Assembly: GCA_002435755.1 (NCBI GenBank)
Contig: DIYH01000017.1
Span: 223,150-287,149 of the forward strand
Direction of reading: 5' to 3'
From: Flammeovirgaceae bacterium UBA6059
GTDB taxonomy: Bacteria; Bacteroidota; Bacteroidia; Cytophagales; Cyclobacteriaceae
DNA length: 64,000 bases
In this document: piece after piece, positions 54,726-63,205 of the stretch
How positions within the stretch are numbered: position 1 is the first letter of the stretch
How the letters are laid out: each line of letters opens with the position of its first letter
The notes under the pieces: model-generated
What the model saw: the letters and a program-made list of their open reading frames with translations, nothing else
Told to the model about the DNA's origin: nothing
Databases searched by the model: none
Translations under genes and position numbers: made by a program

Positions 54726-57005
54726 ATGAAAAAATCAGAAATCACCTACCTGCTTTCTCTATTGTTAATGTTGTCTAGCCTTACGGTTGTAGCACAACCT
54801 AAGTCTGCTGCTGATCTGGCAGGCAAACTGGAAAGTTATTATACGGGGCGCGGAGAAGAGAAAGTGTATATGCACATGGCTTCTCAATATGCACAAGCCG
54901 GAGATAAGCTTCCATTTAAGGCCTACATACTGGATGCATTTACTAATCAACCCAATAACCTAAGTAAAGTACTTAGGGTGGAGCTGTGGGACGAGACGTT
55001 ATCGCAAAGATATCATGCTCAAAGGATAAAGATTCAATCGGGTACGGCCATGGGTAGCGTGCAGATCCCATCTTCTTTGTCTAACGGAAAGTATATCGTA
55101 AGAGCATTTACGCAATGGATGACAAACTATGATCAGACCGCCGATATACCTTTAATAGTTGATAAGTCCGGTAGCTTTCAAGTTCAGACTGAGCCATGGA
55201 AGACACTTACATTTTACCCTGAAGGCGGTAGTTTGGTCGCGGGAGTTGCTAACAAGATAGTGGTGAGATCGGATGGCCCTGTAGCAGGTACAGTGCTTAA
55301 CAGAAAAGGTAAGGAGGTCGCTAGTTTTGAAACCAGTGACCTGGGTTTAGGAGCGTTTGTGCTCGTACCTAATCGAGATGAACTCTACACCATAGAAACA
55401 GGAAACGAGAAGCAGAATTATTCTTTTCCACTTGTTCAGGAATCAGGTTTGTCATTCCTGCTTCAGCAAACGAAAAGTGGATATAGAGTGAACCTGCAAG
55501 CATCTAAGCAATTGTCAAGAGACCTAGAGGCAGGTGATATCTCTGTAATCGTCGAGTCCAGAGGAATAGCTTATTTCACGATATCAGGAGATATCAAGGA
55601 CAAAGGCTATTTCATCACGGAGCTTGAAGCTGCTACTCTTCCTTATGGTCCTGCCAGGATAATGATATTTGATTACATGGGAGAACTACTAGCTCAACGA
55701 AGCTTCTTTAATGATCATGACTTGAACAATCCCGTACATATCGGACTTGCCAAAACATCGTATGGTCGGAGGGAGAAAGTCGACCTCTCGATTTTTAATG
55801 ATATTGACGAGCCTGTATCTGCTTCCGTCAGCGTAACCAAAAAGGATCATTTCGTCAATGGGACTTCTTCTATTTTGGAGTTTAGTTCTTCAAATTCCTT
55901 CAGCACTGAAGTTATAGATCCAGGCCATCCTCACCTTGACCTGCTGATGATAGCTGAAACATGGCAAGGAGGTAACTGGTATGCACCAGATGCAGATAGG
56001 AGAGCAGAGGTCAAATATAGACCTGAGCAACTTTTAGCCTATGATGGTATTGCACTTGGCAAAGAAGGGGAACCATTGGCATCAGCGCAATTGGATGTAT
56101 GGTTGATTAATAATGATTTGGTTTATCAATCCAAGACTAACGCTAATGGTGAGTTTAGTTTAGTGTTGTTTGATTTTGGAGGTCAGGATGATTTTATCTT
56201 TGATAGTCCGGAAGGTGATCTGGCTGAAATAAAAATTTATCAGCTATCGGAGCAGCTTAAAGAAACTAAGGTGCCTGAAGTAGCTGCGACTTCTGAGAGA
56301 GACTACTCCTACAAACGTAGGATCAACCAGGTTTACGACTTCTATCACTCGGAAGAGTCTCAGGGAGGCCAGGTTCCTGCCATTGATCTTATTCCCAAGG
56401 CTGATTATACCGTCGATCTGAACCAGTACATTGAGTTCACAAGTATGAAAGAGATGTTTGTGGAGGTTGTGACAGGAGTATTGGTCGGTAGTGACAACAG
56501 CCTGAGAGTCTATATAGACAAAGATGGAAGGTATGCTGATGACCCGCCGCTCTTTTTCATCAATGGCCAACCTAATTACGATGATCAGCTAGTACTTGAA
56601 CTTGATCCACTCGAGATTGATCAAATATCGGTATTGAATACAGAAGAAACCCTCCTTAAGTACAAGTCGGTTGGAAAAAATGGGATTGTAGACATAAGAC
56701 TAAAAGAGAATGTTGCGGTAGCTCAACCTAAGACCTTTGTGAAAAATATGAATGGGCTATCTCAATATCAAGCTCCTTATTATCCTGATTATGGTGGGGC
56801 TCAACTACATTCCAGACTACCTGACCTGCGTGAGCAGCTCTATTGGAAAGGTGATGCAGAATTATCAGCTAGCGGTCAGCTTGATCTCTCGTACTATACC
56901 TCTGACATAGTAGGTGAATATGTAATGATCATCGAAGGGATCACAGCAAGTGGACGAGCCTTTAGACTTACTGAGGAAATTGAAGTTGGTACTATGCTGG
57001 AGTGA
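54726..57005 (+). CDS. large secreted protein with macroglobulin-like N-terminal domains
   Basis: This protein of 759 residues has a signal peptide (YLLSLLLMLSSLTVVAQP). Residues ~35-150 look like an MG2-type macroglobulin domain (EKVYMHMASQYAQAGDKLPF, ILDAFTNQPNNLSKVLRVEL). Further Ig-like or macroglobulin-like strands follow, and near the C-terminus a TonB-plug-like stretch (VGKNGIVDIRLKEN) appears. Proteins of this plan are common in Bacteroidota, often near TonB-dependent receptors, and their job is unknown. No thioester motif (CGEQ) is seen, so it is not a trapping alpha-2-macroglobulin. Confidence 0.7.
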   Translation: MKKSEITYLLSLLLMLSSLTVVAQPKSAADLAGKLESYYTGRGEEKVYMHMASQYAQAGDKLPFKAYILDAFTNQPNNLSKVLRVELWDETLSQRYHAQRIKIQSGTAMGSVQIPSSLSNGKYIVRAFTQWMTNYDQTADIPLIVDKSGSFQVQTEPWKTLTFYPEGGSLVAGVANKIVVRSDGPVAGTVLNRKGKEVASFETSDLGLGAFVLVPNRDELYTIETGNEKQNYSFPLVQESGLSFLLQQTKSGYRVNLQASKQLSRDLEAGDISVIVESRGIAYFTISGDIKDKGYFITELEAATLPYGPARIMIFDYMGELLAQRSFFNDHDLNNPVHIGLAKTSYGRREKVDLSIFNDIDEPVSASVSVTKKDHFVNGTSSILEFSSSNSFSTEVIDPGHPHLDLLMIAETWQGGNWYAPDADRRAEVKYRPEQLLAYDGIALGKEGEPLASAQLDVWLINNDLVYQSKTNANGEFSLVLFDFGGQDDFIFDSPEGDLAEIKIYQLSEQLKETKVPEVAATSERDYSYKRRINQVYDFYHSEESQGGQVPAIDLIPKADYTVDLNQYIEFTSMKEMFVEVVTGVLVGSDNSLRVYIDKDGRYADDPPLFFINGQPNYDDQLVLELDPLEIDQISVLNTEETLLKYKSVGKNGIVDIRLKENVAVAQPKTFVKNMNGLSQYQAPYYPDYGGAQLHSRLPDLREQLYWKGDAELSASGQLDLSYYTSDIVGEYVMIIEGITASGRAFRLTEEIEVGTMLE

Positions 57006-57086
57006 CCATACTGCAATACGTACTCCGAAGACTGCATTTTAACCGTAAGTAACGACCCTTGTATTGTCACGACAGTATAAAGGTAC

Positions 57087-57275
57087 ATGCGCGAGAGATA
57101 CAAAATCAATATTATGGATATTGGTGTCCCACTCTTTTTGATCACCAGTATGGTTTTCGGCATGGGTGGGTTTTATGAGTTTATAGTGTCATGTCGGACT
57201 AATCTTACACTGCTTTTCTTTGCGATGTTGTACCTTTTTCTCAGTTCTGCTATCTATTTCATCCGTCGCATATAG
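57087..57275 (+). CDS. small membrane protein of unknown function
   Basis: This 62-residue protein has two predicted membrane helices (IGVPLFLITSMVFGMGGFY and LTLLFFAMLYLFLSSAIYFI) and a positively charged end (IRRI). It lies between two real genes on the same strand with ~80 and ~27 bases of spacing. There is no homology that I can name, so it may be a genuine small membrane protein or the remnant of a larger one. Confidence 0.4.
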   Translation: MRERYKINIMDIGVPLFLITSMVFGMGGFYEFIVSCRTNLTLLFFAMLYLFLSSAIYFIRRI

Positions 57276-57302
57276 CAGTCCTTTATTACCTTTCTGCATC
57301 AT

Positions 57303-58328
57303 ATGGAAAGAAAGGTTTATCAAATACATAAGGCCGGGTCAATTGGTAACCTGAACCTTGTTACTGATCAACTGCAAGATCCTGGTCCTGAAGAGGTACA
57401 AATTGAAGTAAGGGCAATTGGGCTAAATTTCGCAGACATTTTTGCCATGTTTGGTATTTATTCTGCGACACCCGCCGGGCCTTTTATTCCTGGACTGGAG
57501 TATGCAGGTAAGGTGGTCCAAAAAGGTAAGAACGTAGTGTTTTTTGAAGAAGGCCAGCCAGTGATGGGGGTCACTCGTTTTGGAGCCTACGCTACACATC
57601 TCAATATCAATTGCAACTATGTCTCTCCACTACCGGCTGGATGGACTTTCGAAGAGGGAGCAGCCTTGCTGGTGCAGGGTATCACTGCTTACTACTCGCT
57701 GATCAATCTGGGAAATCTTCAGAAGGGTCAAAATGTGCTCATTCATTCGGCGGCAGGAGGAGTGGGGCTACTTGCCAATCGTATAGCTAAAGCTTATGAC
57801 GCATTTACGATAGGGTCTATAGGTACAAAGGCCAAAGCAGAATTGCTGAAGATAGAAGGATATGATGAAGTCATGGTTCGGGATAAGTCATTTGCAAGCA
57901 ATCTGAAAAATATAGCCGATATACACCCACTTAACTTAGTGCTAGAGTGTATTGGGGGAGATATTCAGAAGATCAGCTTTGATCTGCTGGCACCAATGGG
58001 CAGAATGATTGTCTATGGTGCAGCGCAATATGCAAGTCCCAGCCATCGACCGAACTACCTAAAAATGGCCTACAAATATCTCACGCGTCCCAGGTTAGAC
58101 CCCCAGGCTATGATCCAACAAAACAAATCGGTAATGGCGTTTAACCTTATTTGGCTTTACGATAACTTTCAACTGATGCATGACATCCTTGCAGAAATGA
58201 TGCAGCTCGATATAGGAAAGCCCCTTGTTGGTCATCAGTTCACTTTTGATGATATGCATAAGGCTATTTCATTGTTTCAATCAGGACAAACTACCGGTAA
58301 AGTGGTGATTACGGCCAACCAAGAATAA
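57303..58328 (+). CDS. zinc-binding-dehydrogenase family (quinone-oxidoreductase-like) protein
   Basis: This NAD(P)H-dependent medium-chain reductase has 341 residues. Features are the N-terminal GroES-like part (EVRAIGLNFADIFAMFGIYS, PFIPGLEYAGKVV) and the Rossmann part (VLIHSAAGGVGLLANRIAKA). It lacks the catalytic zinc Cys/His set, as in quinone reductase and VAT1-like members. The likely role is reduction of quinones or enones in the cytosol. It is followed after 2 bases by coaX, suggesting one transcript. Confidence 0.88.
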   Translation: MERKVYQIHKAGSIGNLNLVTDQLQDPGPEEVQIEVRAIGLNFADIFAMFGIYSATPAGPFIPGLEYAGKVVQKGKNVVFFEEGQPVMGVTRFGAYATHLNINCNYVSPLPAGWTFEEGAALLVQGITAYYSLINLGNLQKGQNVLIHSAAGGVGLLANRIAKAYDAFTIGSIGTKAKAELLKIEGYDEVMVRDKSFASNLKNIADIHPLNLVLECIGGDIQKISFDLLAPMGRMIVYGAAQYASPSHRPNYLKMAYKYLTRPRLDPQAMIQQNKSVMAFNLIWLYDNFQLMHDILAEMMQLDIGKPLVGHQFTFDDMHKAISLFQSGQTTGKVVITANQE

Positions 58329-58330
58329 AT

Positions 58331-59095
58331 ATGATAGCAGCGATTGATATTGGGAACTCTGACATAGTCATTGGTATATATAATCGAGGGCAATGGCAGC
58401 ACCAGTGGCGCTTACCGAGCAACCCCTCAATGCAACAACCGGACTATGAGATCAAGGTAAGACAACTCTTACTGGATGCAGGCTTGAACAGCGCGGACTT
58501 CTCAGGTGTCGTACTAAGTAGCGTAGTGCCGGTTTTGACTGAAAGGATCCGTGATACATTGCAGCATTTAACAGGCATTGAGGTGTTTATACTTGATCCT
58601 GCCAGACTCAAGTCTATGAAACTGAAGATTGCCAATCCACACGAGATCGGTTCTGACTTGGTAGCTAATGCAATGGCTGGCTTTTCTTTGTACCAATCAG
58701 ATGTGCTGGTGGTGGATTTTGGAACGGCATTGACTTTCACAACAGTGAGCAGTAAGGCAGAGATCCTTGGGGTATCCATAGCGCCAGGTATCCGAACTGC
58801 CATCAAAGCACTGACCCAGAATACGGCGAAGCTGCCTGAGATCGAGCTGGAGCTACCAGTTACCGCAATCGGTAAAAACACCGTACATGCCATCAGAAGC
58901 GGTGTGCTTTACGGCTATGTAGGCATGGTAAAGGAGATGGTGGCACGAATAAAGTCGGAAGTCAGTCAGGACCTTAAGGTAGTTGCCACGGGAGGGTTAT
59001 CTCATGTATTACATCCGTTGAGACCGACATTTGATGATGTGATACCTACTCTGACCCTTGATGGTCTACGCCTTATTCTGGCAAACGAATCATAG
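58331..59095 (+). CDS. coaX: type III pantothenate kinase
   Basis: This enzyme phosphorylates pantothenate, the first step of coenzyme A synthesis. It has 254 residues. The ASKHA fold is visible in AAIDIGNSDIVIGIYNRGQW (phosphate-1), VLSSVVPVLTERI, SDLVANAMAGFSLYQ, VVDFGTALTFTTVS (phosphate-2) and SIAPGIRTAIKALTQNTAKL. This type III form is typical of Bacteroidota. It starts 2 bases after the oxidoreductase gene and overlaps the convergent unknown gene by 6 bases at the 3' ends. Confidence 0.95.
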   Translation: MIAAIDIGNSDIVIGIYNRGQWQHQWRLPSNPSMQQPDYEIKVRQLLLDAGLNSADFSGVVLSSVVPVLTERIRDTLQHLTGIEVFILDPARLKSMKLKIANPHEIGSDLVANAMAGFSLYQSDVLVVDFGTALTFTTVSSKAEILGVSIAPGIRTAIKALTQNTAKLPEIELELPVTAIGKNTVHAIRSGVLYGYVGMVKEMVARIKSEVSQDLKVVATGGLSHVLHPLRPTFDDVIPTLTLDGLRLILANES

Positions 59096-59830
59096 GCCGT
59101 TCAACTCTTCCACAAGCTCTTCCAGCTTTGTTAGTGTACGGCTCTTTTTGGAAGGCTCTATGATAGCATGCCCTAGTTTATACCAAGCCCCTTCCTCGGG
59201 AGAAATGTAAATGCCCCTTTTTCTTGGCAACTTGTCAGAAGCCAATTCCGGTAGGTAGTCAGGTAAAAAAAGCGTTTTGAGTATCGACTTTAGTCTCATC
59301 CAGTTTATTGTTTTGTGGGTGTCATTGACTATGATAGAAGCAGACCGCTCAGCAAATGATCCCTGGATTACATGTCGTTCGGTTTTGGCCTTTGCAATGG
59401 ATAATACTTCCAATTTCAGAGGCAACTCCCGCCCACTGGCCTCAAAGATTGCCTGCGCCAACTCCTGCGTAAGGTACTCCCACATTTCATACTCCGAGGG
59501 AATACTGCCTTGAGTATCAGCAGTGTCAATGCTAATGGAAAGAGGAGTATCCTTATCTTGTTTTTTACGGTAACTGGTTTTTCCTAGGACTCTTTCAAGC
59601 TCCAAGGCCCATGACGCTGGTAACTGGCCTTTCCATGAATAATCATCGTCGCTAGTAAATCCCTCTTCGTAGATATCTTCGTCCGTCAAGTCTTCACGAC
59701 CTAGATATTCCATTAAGAAACTTATGGAGATTTGATCTTCATCTAATTCGATATCAAATCGTTGCTGATAAGCGTAAGGTGCCGGTTGGTTTTGTGTAGT
59801 GCAGGTAATGCTGATCTGGTCAAGCTTCAT
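59090..59830 (-). CDS. protein of unknown function downstream of menE-like gene
   Basis: This cytosolic-looking protein has 246 residues. It is acidic and rich in Glu, Asp and Leu, with a short alternating N-terminal region (ISITCTTQNQPAPYAYQQRF) and a C-terminal helix (TLTKLEELVEELNGL). I recognise no domain. It overlaps the MenE-like gene upstream by 4 bases (ATGA), so the two are translated together, and it overlaps the coaX stop. Coupling to a menaquinone-type ligase may be the best clue to its role. It carries one copy of the dispersed 10-mer. Confidence 0.55.
   Translation of the reverse strand: MKLDQISITCTTQNQPAPYAYQQRFDIELDEDQISISFLMEYLGREDLTDEDIYEEGFTSDDDYSWKGQLPASWALELERVLGKTSYRKKQDKDTPLSISIDTADTQGSIPSEYEMWEYLTQELAQAIFEASGRELPLKLEVLSIAKAKTERHVIQGSFAERSASIIVNDTHKTINWMRLKSILKTLFLPDYLPELASDKLPRKRGIYISPEEGAWYKLGHAIIEPSKKSRTLTKLEELVEELNGL
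59246..59255 (-). repeat. dispersed 10-mer CCTACCGGAA, copy 14
   Basis: This copy is in the sense orientation in the unknown gene next to coaX, read as Leu-Pro-Glu (DYLPEL), preceded by A and followed by T. Confidence 0.75.
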
Positions 59831-60963
59831 GATAGTTCTTTGATGATCCGTTGTTTGTCAATCTTACCGGAACCGGTCTCTGGAAATTTTTCTAAAAACA
59901 GTACCCTTTTTGGGCTTTCATATTTTGATAATTGTCCGCTCTCTTTGATCCTGTGAATAATCTCTGATTCCGATAGGTCTGGCGTACTTTCAATGATCAA
60001 CGTGACAACCTGGGTGTAGGTGGGATCACTCGTACCCGTAATAAAGTATCGGCTCTCAGGAAGCCAGAACTGCATCAGTGAGCTGATAGACGACTCCACA
60101 GATTCTGCATGTACTTTGATACCACCACTGTTGATCACATTGTCAAGTCTGCCCAGCCATCGAAAGGATGAAGGAGATAGTAGCTCAACTATGTCATTTG
60201 TTTCCAGCCACCTGTCGTCTGTGATTGCATCCTTTATGAATAGTTGTTGCTGTTTACCTGTTTTGATCTTTATGCCGCTCAACACTCGGAAATGTGATTT
60301 GACCATTGCACCATTGAGCTGCCTAAGTGCGATATGACTTACAGTTTCTGTCATACCATAAGTCGACCAACATATAGGCCTATCTTGATTTAGGCTACTC
60401 TCAAGTGTTGAGGGTAAAGCAGACCCTCCGAGTAGTATATGTTCAGCTTTGTTGAGTAAGTACGTATGACCTTCATTCTTGGATCTTAGCAGCTCCATAA
60501 ACTGCATCGGCACCATTGCCGTAAAATGAAAGGACTCAGAAACATACTTTAATGGGTTTTTGTCCGGAGCTGTTACAATGAGATCCATCCTGGCTAAAAG
60601 TGCTCTTACAATCATCATCGCACCACCGATGAAGTCCGGAGACATACATAGCAAGGCAACCTGCCCAGCCTTAAGGTCCAAAGTGCCAATAGTTCGCTTT
60701 GCTGAAAGCTCCATTTTCCATCTCGGAATGACAACTGATTTCGGGGAACCCGTACTTCCCGAAGTTTTGAAGGAGTAGCTTTCCACTCCCGACTGCCAAC
60801 TATGGATAAGACTCACGGCGCTGTTAAACGCTGAATTACTATGCTCTTCGACCAGCTTAGCAGTCTTATCCGGAGACATGTCTTGATATTTCAGAAATAA
60901 TTGTCTCAAGGCTTGTACTTGGAATAAGGGTACATGATGATTAAGTGGTATATTTATTGTCAC
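59827..60963 (-). CDS. menE: AMP-binding ligase, probable o-succinylbenzoate-CoA ligase
   Basis: This acyl-CoA-synthetase-family enzyme has 378 residues, short for the family but usual for Bacteroidota MenE. Motifs are FKTSGSTGSPKSVVIP (phosphate loop), WSTYGMTETVSHIALR (adenylate site), WLGRLDNVINSGGIKVHAES and FPETGSGKIDKQRI with the catalytic Lys. MenE activates o-succinylbenzoate in menaquinone synthesis; other men genes are not in the window, so the assignment rests on length and motifs. The start is a GTG. It overlaps the following unknown gene by 4 bases and is divergent from the ECF sigma gene. Confidence 0.8.
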   Translation of the reverse strand: MTINIPLNHHVPLFQVQALRQLFLKYQDMSPDKTAKLVEEHSNSAFNSAVSLIHSWQSGVESYSFKTSGSTGSPKSVVIPRWKMELSAKRTIGTLDLKAGQVALLCMSPDFIGGAMMIVRALLARMDLIVTAPDKNPLKYVSESFHFTAMVPMQFMELLRSKNEGHTYLLNKAEHILLGGSALPSTLESSLNQDRPICWSTYGMTETVSHIALRQLNGAMVKSHFRVLSGIKIKTGKQQQLFIKDAITDDRWLETNDIVELLSPSSFRWLGRLDNVINSGGIKVHAESVESSISSLMQFWLPESRYFITGTSDPTYTQVVTLIIESTPDLSESEIIHRIKESGQLSKYESPKRVLFLEKFPETGSGKIDKQRIIKELS

Positions 60964-61000
60964 TCAGCTGATACCCCATTCTGGGGGAATTGTACCACAG

Positions 61001-61600
61001 ATGTTGCATATCAATGAGGGCGCAAATAATTTAATTGCAAAGAAAACCAAACTCTTGACAGACTCAGAAATATTATTGGTTCAAAGATTGCGTAACAAAG
61101 ACGAGGGTGCCTTCGAAATTGTTTTTAATACGCACTACAAAGCACTCTGTGGTTATGCTCGCAAATACCTGGATGAGGTAGAGGCAGCAGAAGAAATAGT
61201 ACAAGAGGTTTTTGTCAAGTTTTGGGAGAAATGCGAATCCATAGCTCCTGATAGTTCTATCAAGTCTTACTTGTATCGGTCGGTACACAACACATGCCTG
61301 AATTATATCAAGCACATGCGTGTTAGGGACAACTACAAAGACTATGTTGTGACTTATATGGAGACATCAAGCTATATTGAGTTTTCTGAGGAGCCTGATC
61401 TTGAGAAAAAAATATATGATGCTATTGATGAACTCCCACCTCAGTGTGGTAGGATATTCAAGCTTAGCCGTTTTGAAGGTCTGAAGTATCAGGAGATAGC
61501 AGACCACCTCGGGTTATCTGTGAAGACTGTTGAGGTTCAGATGGGTAAGGCTTTGAAAGTATTAAGGGCAAAGCTGAAAGCCCACCTAAGACCTGGCTAG
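61001..61600 (+). CDS. ECF RNA polymerase sigma-70 factor
   Basis: This is a compact ECF sigma factor of 199 residues. Region 2 lies at about residues 30-100 (FNTHYKALCGYARKYLDEVE, VQEVFVKFWEKCESI, YLYRSVHNTCLNYIKHM). Region 4 lies at ~130-190 (LPPQCGRIFKLSRFEGLKYQ, LSVKTVEVQMGKALKVL). It is the first gene of a cell-surface signalling cluster with an STN protein and FecR. It should be held inactive by FecR until an outer-membrane signal arrives, though here the STN gene lies between the sigma and fecR genes. Confidence 0.92.
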   Translation: MLHINEGANNLIAKKTKLLTDSEILLVQRLRNKDEGAFEIVFNTHYKALCGYARKYLDEVEAAEEIVQEVFVKFWEKCESIAPDSSIKSYLYRSVHNTCLNYIKHMRVRDNYKDYVVTYMETSSYIEFSEEPDLEKKIYDAIDELPPQCGRIFKLSRFEGLKYQEIADHLGLSVKTVEVQMGKALKVLRAKLKAHLRPG

Positions 61601-61652
61601 GAGCTTCAAACCTTTCATGAAAAATGAGCGTCTTCTAGTTAGGGTTGATTGA

Positions 61653-63080
61653 ATGAAAGTTTTCATCAGATTAGTCATATCGTCGGTTGTATTGTTCTGT
61701 GTACTATCAAGTGCTGCCGCCCAGGTAGATCTTGATCGTAAGATCAGCCTATCGGTCAATGAAGCCAGGCTGGATAGCGTATTTCATTTGATCAGTGAAG
61801 AAACCTCCTTTTTTTTTGCGTACAATGCTGACCTTATTCCTGAGGACCAGCTTTTTACTCTTTATGAGAAAGACAAGTCCGTCAAATACATACTCAATAA
61901 TTTGCTGATCGGTACGTCCCTGGAGTACAAGGTTATTGAGAACCAGATCATTATCATACCCGAGTCTTCTACTACTGTAGCGCCACCTATCGAGGACCGA
62001 CCATCTCACGTGAGTGTGTTCGGCGTAATTAGAGATGTAGTCTCCGGAGAGCCAGTTGAGGGTGTTAACGTTTTTCTATCGAGAACCATGTTAGGTGATG
62101 CAACGGACCCTAATGGGTTTTACTCGATTAGAAACGTTCCACTAGGTACCTATGAAATCATTTTTTCCCATGTGGGTTTTGGTATTAAGAGTCAGTTCGT
62201 CAGAATCACAGAAGAAGAGGATTTTGTGCTCAACATAGATCTTAAGAAGTTAGCCAGGCAGTTAGATGAAGTTGAGATACTATCTCGATATGACAAGGAT
62301 TGGGAGCGCAACTACAGATTGTTCGAACGCGAATTCATTGGTTCTTCACCAAGTTCTTCCAGGTGCTACATTCTGAATCCTGAGGTACTCGAGTTTAACT
62401 TTGATAAGGAGCTTAATCTACTCAAGGCCTGTGCAGACGATGTACTCATCATTGAGAATCAAGCATTGGGCTATTCGATAAGCTATGTTCTTGAGCTTTT
62501 TGAACATGAAGATGGCAAGACACGGTTTGTGGGCAAACCTAAGTTCATACCGCTACAACCGGATACTCCCAGCGAGCTACGGAGATGGCGTAAGGCACGA
62601 CTTAAGAGTTATAGTGGCTCGATGGCCCATTTTCTCAGGAGTCTATCAGAAAACCGGGTGCAGAAAGAAGGATTTAAACTTTACGGACTTGACTACCTCC
62701 CGGTAAGTGGGGAGCGCAGAGAACGCTTATCAGTCAATTCGCAGCAACTTATCAACGATGGAGATTTCTTTTTTGAACGTAAGCTGTCGTTTTCCGACTA
62801 TCTACAAGTGGTCTATACACGTGAAAACGAGAATCCGGCATATGTAGAAGAGGTGGCTTTGCTTGCGCAACGTGAGAAAAGTGATGTGAGCCCGATACTT
62901 AACCAACAGCTGATGAATGGTGCACTTTCAAAACCTCAAACGAGCTACATGAAGCTTAATACGCCTGAAGTATCTATTGATATCAGAGGTTTTATATATG
63001 ATCAGCTTGCGGTGACTACCTATGGTTACTGGTCCTGGGAGCGTATAGCAGAAGCACTACCTTTTGAATATGAACCTTAG
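61653..63080 (+). CDS. secreted STN and carboxypeptidase-regulatory-like domain protein
   Basis: This protein of 475 residues has a signal peptide (ISSVVLFCVLSSAAAQ). Residues ~28-105 form an STN (secretin/TonB N-terminal) domain (ISLSVNEARLDSVFHLISEE, FAYNADLIP). Residues ~120-205 form a carboxypeptidase-regulatory-like beta domain (VFGVIRDVVSGEPVEGVNVF, PNGFYSIRNVPLG). The remaining ~265 residues have no TonB-dependent beta-barrel, so this is not a full transducer. It sits between ECF sigma and fecR. It may pass a signal to FecR without a barrel, or serve another outer-membrane partner. Confidence 0.8.
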   Translation: MKVFIRLVISSVVLFCVLSSAAAQVDLDRKISLSVNEARLDSVFHLISEETSFFFAYNADLIPEDQLFTLYEKDKSVKYILNNLLIGTSLEYKVIENQIIIIPESSTTVAPPIEDRPSHVSVFGVIRDVVSGEPVEGVNVFLSRTMLGDATDPNGFYSIRNVPLGTYEIIFSHVGFGIKSQFVRITEEEDFVLNIDLKKLARQLDEVEILSRYDKDWERNYRLFEREFIGSSPSSSRCYILNPEVLEFNFDKELNLLKACADDVLIIENQALGYSISYVLELFEHEDGKTRFVGKPKFIPLQPDTPSELRRWRKARLKSYSGSMAHFLRSLSENRVQKEGFKLYGLDYLPVSGERRERLSVNSQQLINDGDFFFERKLSFSDYLQVVYTRENENPAYVEEVALLAQREKSDVSPILNQQLMNGALSKPQTSYMKLNTPEVSIDIRGFIYDQLAVTTYGYWSWERIAEALPFEYEP

Positions 63081-63205
63081 GAATATTTTTTACATTTGCA
63101 CACTGCCGAAAAACCTGATTATTAGCCTTTTAAATATTTGAAAATATTTGGTAGGGGTAGAATTGAGGTTCCTTGTTTCAGGTGTAAAGTGATAGACGAG
63201 TAAAC

